The notes under the pieces are model-generated. The model was not told the origin of the DNA and searched no databases. It was given only the letters and a program-made list of their open reading frames with translations. This document shows, one piece after another, positions 34,875 to 37,494 of a stretch of DNA of 37,494 nucleotides. The position numbers and the translations under genes are program-made. Where the stretch lies: the NCBI RefSeq assembly GCF_001707885.1, contig NZ_MASS01000044.1:1-37494 (forward strand), given 5' to 3'. The stretch comes from Desulfosporosinus cupriresistens. Lineage in GTDB: Bacteria; Bacillota; Desulfitobacteriia; Desulfitobacteriales; Desulfitobacteriaceae. Numbering within the stretch: position 1 is the stretch's first letter; each line of letters opens with the position of its first letter.

Positions 34875-35189
34875 GTGTTTATAATTGATGAAGATGCAAG
34901 GCAATATATCAAGCTCAAATCGGGTTCGATGGTAATTGACATGAAAATGCAGCCAGCCTTAGGGGGATGAGCTTGTTCGACCAAAAACGTAACAGGTAGT
35001 TACGTGCCGAAAATCTCTATCGGAGAGCCCCCTGCTGATGAAAAAGACAGATTTGAAGTTATAGAAAATGATGCAATTAAGATCTACTGTTCGTCAAGGT
35101 TTAAAATAAAAGATGGTCACCCTGGAAAAATTCAAATTAAACTCAGAAAACTATTATTCTTTAAATGGTTGGAGTTAGAAGACTTATAA
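34875..35189 (+). CDS. HesB/IscA-like selenoprotein (UGA at 34968-34970)
   Basis: Conventional calling keeps only the part after 35004. Reading from GTG 34875 (GGGAGGT 6 nt upstream) gives a 104-residue HesB-like protein, VFIIDEDARQYIKLK, then SGSMVIDMKMQPALGG, TGA, ACSTKNVTGSYVPKI. The TGA is codon 32, inside the GG-U-A-C motif known from HesB-like selenoproteins. A perfect hairpin ACGTAAC-AGGTA-GTTACGT (34987-35005) starts 16 nt after the UGA and has a GGU in its loop, the hallmark of bacterial SECIS elements. The C-terminal Cys-x-Cys pair of IscA is missing, so classical Fe-S assembly is doubtful. It lies 63 nt after the Mo subunit, with a Fur-like box between. Confidence 0.9.
34987..35005 (+). 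promoter_or_regulatory. Bacterial SECIS-like hairpin of the HesB-like gene
   Basis: Seven perfect base pairs, 5-nt loop AGGTA with the SelB-contacting GGU type sequence, 16 nt downstream of the UGA. Confidence 0.8.
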
Positions 35190-35210
35190 GAATCCGATGC
35201 AAAAATGAAG

Positions 35211-35241
35211 GGCTGAAGGCACTGCTTTCAGCCTGCTTTTG
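35211..35241 (+). terminator. Terminator after the HesB-like gene
   Basis: GGCTGAA (35211-35217) / TTCAGCC (35227-35233), then TGCTTTT. Confidence 0.65.
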
Positions 35242-35292
35242 AGTCGATTCGGTGTAATTCATGGATAATCACGAATCAGGGGGAATGGAAAA

Positions 35293-35634
35293 ATGAATCC
35301 AAGAAATAAATTAGGCGAAGACCTGCACGTTTCCAAGACCGTGACACTTCCTCGCTTGAACCGCTTAAGTCCTTCCTTGGAAAGTACAGCACTGAAGATT
35401 ATGGAAGAATCCGGAGAGTTAGCTCAAGCTATAGGTAAGCTTAGAGGACTGAGTGGGGAACGACAACGTCTGGAAGAAGAAGAAGCCATGCAGATGGTAG
35501 CCCGCGAACTGGTAGATGTAGCTCAGACAGCTGTGACAATGATGTTTGTTCTGGAAGAGCAATATGGCATAGATTTGGAGTCTATTTTGCAAGAACATAT
35601 TACAAAATTACGGCATAAGGGATATTGTGATTAA
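35293..35634 (+). CDS. MazG-like nucleotide pyrophosphohydrolase
   Basis: 113 residues, all-alpha NTP-PPase fold. The metal-binding acids are seen in KIMEESGELAQAIG (E-E-x-x-E) and AMQMVARELVDVAQTAV (E-x-x-D). By family it hydrolyses NTPs to NMP plus PPi, cleaning the nucleotide pool. ATG 35293 follows GGGGGAATGG. Single gene with a shared downstream terminator. Confidence 0.85.
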   Translation: MNPRNKLGEDLHVSKTVTLPRLNRLSPSLESTALKIMEESGELAQAIGKLRGLSGERQRLEEEEAMQMVARELVDVAQTAVTMMFVLEEQYGIDLESILQEHITKLRHKGYCD

Positions 35635-35697
35635 AGTATAGAAGCTATTTATGTATAAGAACGCAGGTAGTCTCTATTTTTTTATATAAGGTAAAAG

Positions 35698-35742
35698 TTA
35701 AAAACAAGGCTGAATATAATAAGTTCAAGCCTTGTTTTTAAT
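35698..35742. terminator. Bidirectional terminator between the mazG-like and CAP genes
   Basis: AAAAACAAGGCTGAA pairs with TTCAAGCCTTGTTTTT with one bulged base; A/T runs on both sides serve both strands. Confidence 0.85.
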
Positions 35743-35747
35743 TCCTC

Positions 35748-36500
35748 CTATCGTCCAATAAAATCTTGCACGAATATTTTCCCGTAAGCAGGGCTGGTAG
35801 TAATCCCAATACCAATGTAGTTGAAAGAAGAATTTAGGATATTCTCTTTGTGAGGAGGATCATTCATTAGAGCTGTATGTGCCGCATCGACCGATGAATT
35901 TCCGGCTATATTCTCGCCCGCTGAAGTATAATTAATCCCAAATGTTTTCATCATGTCAAAGGGGGAACCATAAGTAGGTGAAGTGTGGCTGAAATATGAC
36001 TTGGTGACCATCTCATTCGATTTTGTTTGAGCCATCTTTTGCAACTGAGGGTCAATTTTTAATTGTACCACACCTGCTTTAGAACGTTCCTGATTAATCA
36101 GGTCAAGCATATGTTGCTGATCAGCCGTAAGTTGGACCTGTGAAGGGGGAGGACTTGGTGACGGAGCTGGCGTTGGTGCTGGAGTTGGAGCAGTTGCTGG
36201 ATAGTAAGCTTTGGACAGATCTCCGGAGATTAAGCCCACGACATCATTTGGCAAATGAACAACCCACCATGTTCCAAGCTTACCAAGACACTCAACAATC
36301 TGACCCCGGTATACTAAACCAACTTTAAGGAAATTTGTTCCTGGGCCCGATCTTACATTGGCTGCAGAAGTGGTAATGGAGATCTTGGCAGGTATATTGG
36401 TGCGGCTAAATTGAGTTTGAGCATTAATTGAAGTGGGAGAAGCAGTCAAAATAAGAATGGTTGCCAGAATGATTGTGAAAAATACTTTACTTTGTTTCAT
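35748..36500 (-). CDS. Secreted SH3b-CAP (SCP/PR1, YkwD-like) protein
   Basis: 250 residues: Sec signal peptide (about 1-27, AxA site near INAQT), bacterial SH3 domain (about 40-95, ANVRSGPGTNFLKVGLVYRGQIVE), Pro/Ala-rich linker (about 103-122) and a CAP domain (about 128-250) with MLDLINQERSKAGV, YFSHTSPTYGSPFDMM, AGENIAGN and HKENILN. The CAP cavity residues (His, Glu, His) are present. Likely attached to the wall by SH3 and possibly linked to spore or peptidoglycan biology, as for YkwD/CwlS-like proteins. ATG 36500 with AGGAGAC upstream. Confidence 0.9.
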   Translation of the reverse strand: MKQSKVFFTIILATILILTASPTSINAQTQFSRTNIPAKISITTSAANVRSGPGTNFLKVGLVYRGQIVECLGKLGTWWVVHLPNDVVGLISGDLSKAYYPATAPTPAPTPAPSPSPPPSQVQLTADQQHMLDLINQERSKAGVVQLKIDPQLQKMAQTKSNEMVTKSYFSHTSPTYGSPFDMMKTFGINYTSAGENIAGNSSVDAAHTALMNDPPHKENILNSSFNYIGIGITTSPAYGKIFVQDFIGR

Positions 36501-36766
36501 TTGTTGTCTCCTTTATGCTCAGAGTTATGTTTTCAGTTACTATTCTACGGAATCGGTGTATATTTAATCGAGTTAAATTAAGGAAATATATTCAAGTGGC
36601 AAGCTCAAAAGCTAGATTATGTAAACCAGACTTTTCAGTTAGCGTTGACAATATATTAGCGGTAATGATAGTTTGAATACAAACGTAAGATTTGCTTTGG
36701 CGAAGGTTGTTAAAGGCATTTGCATGATTTCAAATCCTATTGTATGGTTTAGAAGGGTGTGTGCAT

Positions 36767-36931
36767 ATGAGCTATTTGCCGATAATTATTGCTTTGGTGA
36801 TTATAGTATTATTTGGCTATTGGTCGGGAAAACGGCGTCTTAGATCAGAGGGAAGAAGGAAAACCAAAATACCCAAATCGTATCCTTTGTCAAAACCTGA
36901 GAGGCAAACAAAGTTGCGTAGGATTAAGTGA
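36767..36931 (+). CDS. Small single-pass membrane protein
   Basis: 54 residues: membrane helix YLPIIIALVIIVLFGYW then a strongly basic tail (GKRRLRSEGRRKTK). ATG 36767 with GAAGGG upstream; the longer frame from 36740 lacks a ribosome site. No family recognised. Confidence 0.5.
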   Translation: MSYLPIIIALVIIVLFGYWSGKRRLRSEGRRKTKIPKSYPLSKPERQTKLRRIK

Positions 36932-36948
36932 AAGGTTAGGGTGAATGG

Positions 36949-36981
36949 AAAACCCCACCGGATGTGACCGATGAGGTTTTT
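36949..36981. terminator. Imperfect bidirectional terminator
   Basis: AAAACC...CGG pairs with CCG...GGTTTT around ATGTGA, with two C-A mismatches. It lies between the convergent small membrane and zinc-ribbon genes. Confidence 0.55.
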
Positions 36982-36992
36982 CAGAAGGAAGC

Positions 36993-37304
36993 TTACCAAT
37001 TGTTGCGCGGAGTAGGATGGAAGCATTCTCGGCAATACACAGGCTTATCGCCTGATGGTTGGAAAGGTACTGTCGTTTCTTTGCCGCATTCAGCGCAGAC
37101 GGCTGGATACATTTGGCGCTCTGTACGGTAGTTATTATATCCTCCGCCAGAAGGTCGGTTTTGGGCTTTCTTAGCCGCGCGACATTCAGGGCATCTTCCA
37201 GGTTCATTAGTAAACCCCTTTTCAGCGAAGAAATCCTGTTCTGACGCCGAGAAAATAAATTCCCGACCACAGTCCCTGCAAGTTAAAACTTTGTCTGTAA
37301 ACAT
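36993..37304 (-). CDS. Zinc-ribbon (CxxC) small protein
   Basis: 103 residues with two CxxC pairs forming a first ribbon (LTCRDCGREF..., RCPECRAAKK) and two forming a second (AVCAECGKETTVPF..., VYCRECF), linked by a Gly/Asn/Arg segment. This matches the widespread probable zinc-binding CxxC family of Clostridia, possibly nucleic-acid-associated. ATG 37304 has AGAGGTG upstream; a GTG at 37313 is less likely. Confidence 0.85.
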   Translation of the reverse strand: MFTDKVLTCRDCGREFIFSASEQDFFAEKGFTNEPGRCPECRAAKKAQNRPSGGGYNNYRTERQMYPAVCAECGKETTVPFQPSGDKPVYCRECFHPTPRNNW

Positions 37305-37494
37305 TAAAAACACCTCTTCATTTTAGTTATGGATTATCTGTCAATATTGAGGAAGTAGTTAGCTTCCTGTAATTGCAGCGATATTAAAGTATAACCACTG
37401 TTTTAGCTTTTTATCATTCAACAGCAGATGAGATTAATTGAAGTCAAGCATTAAAATAAATCCACCAAAAAACGAAGAGAGAAGCCCTATAATC

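Overview
The window looks like a chromosomal segment of a strictly anaerobic, low-GC Gram-positive bacterium of the Desulfosporosinus/Desulfitobacterium type (Clostridia, Peptococcaceae). This is inferred from gene content and style: AGGAGG-type ribosome binding sites, frequent TTG/GTG starts, futalosine-pathway menaquinone genes, a stand-alone siroheme reductase, a corrinoid-activating ASKHA protein, a molybdenum hydroxylase and, most tellingly, two genes that need UGA to be read as selenocysteine. I see no rRNA, tRNA, CRISPR array or intact transposon.

Layout. 0.3-1.2 kb: formate/nitrite channel. 1.4-4.5 kb (minus strand): 2-hydroxyacid dehydrogenase, a small YgaP-type membrane protein and a PLP-dependent aspartate 4-decarboxylase. 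4.8-6.9 kb: GNAT-like protein, a FrnE/DsbA-family selenoprotein whose active site is U-P-F-C, and a siroheme/4Fe-4S reductase. 7.1-8.6 kb: mqnB-mqnD. 8.8-9.4 kb: histidine phosphatase. 9.5-12.3 kb: a YtrA-like GntR regulator with ABC ATPase and membrane partners. 12.4-13.0 kb: a DUF2238 gene broken by a one-base frameshift. 13.0-16.3 kb: an ORF-free promoter-to-terminator unit, then paaK-type ligase and an LctP-type permease. 16.5-19.3 kb: double-GNAT protein and an orphan RACo-like ASKHA protein. 19.7-21.2 kb: a sigma-54 promoter in front of a SatP/YaaH acetate transporter, a possible YD-repeat relic and a 4-oxalocrotonate tautomerase. 21.3-25.1 kb (mostly minus): Cax antiporter, DUF202 protein, a soluble MCP-Cache protein and a hypothetical protein. 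25.4-26.9 kb: EamA transporter and two small genes. 27.2-30.9 kb: an EmrAB-like efflux operon with a MarR regulator. 31.0-35.2 kb: a guanine-class riboswitch, a three-subunit molybdenum hydroxylase and a HesB-like selenoprotein. 35.3-37.3 kb: MazG-like protein, secreted SH3-CAP protein, and small membrane and zinc-ribbon proteins.

The strongest hidden signal is selenium. Two genes appear truncated to ordinary ORF finders because an in-frame TGA lies at a redox or metal-binding position (5496-5498 and 34968-34970). The second has a clear SECIS-like hairpin with an AGGUA loop 16 nt after the UGA, and lies directly behind the molybdenum hydroxylase cluster with a Fur-box-like palindrome between them. 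The other notable regulatory elements are the purine riboswitch with a legible terminator/antiterminator and the sigma-54 promoter of the acetate transporter.
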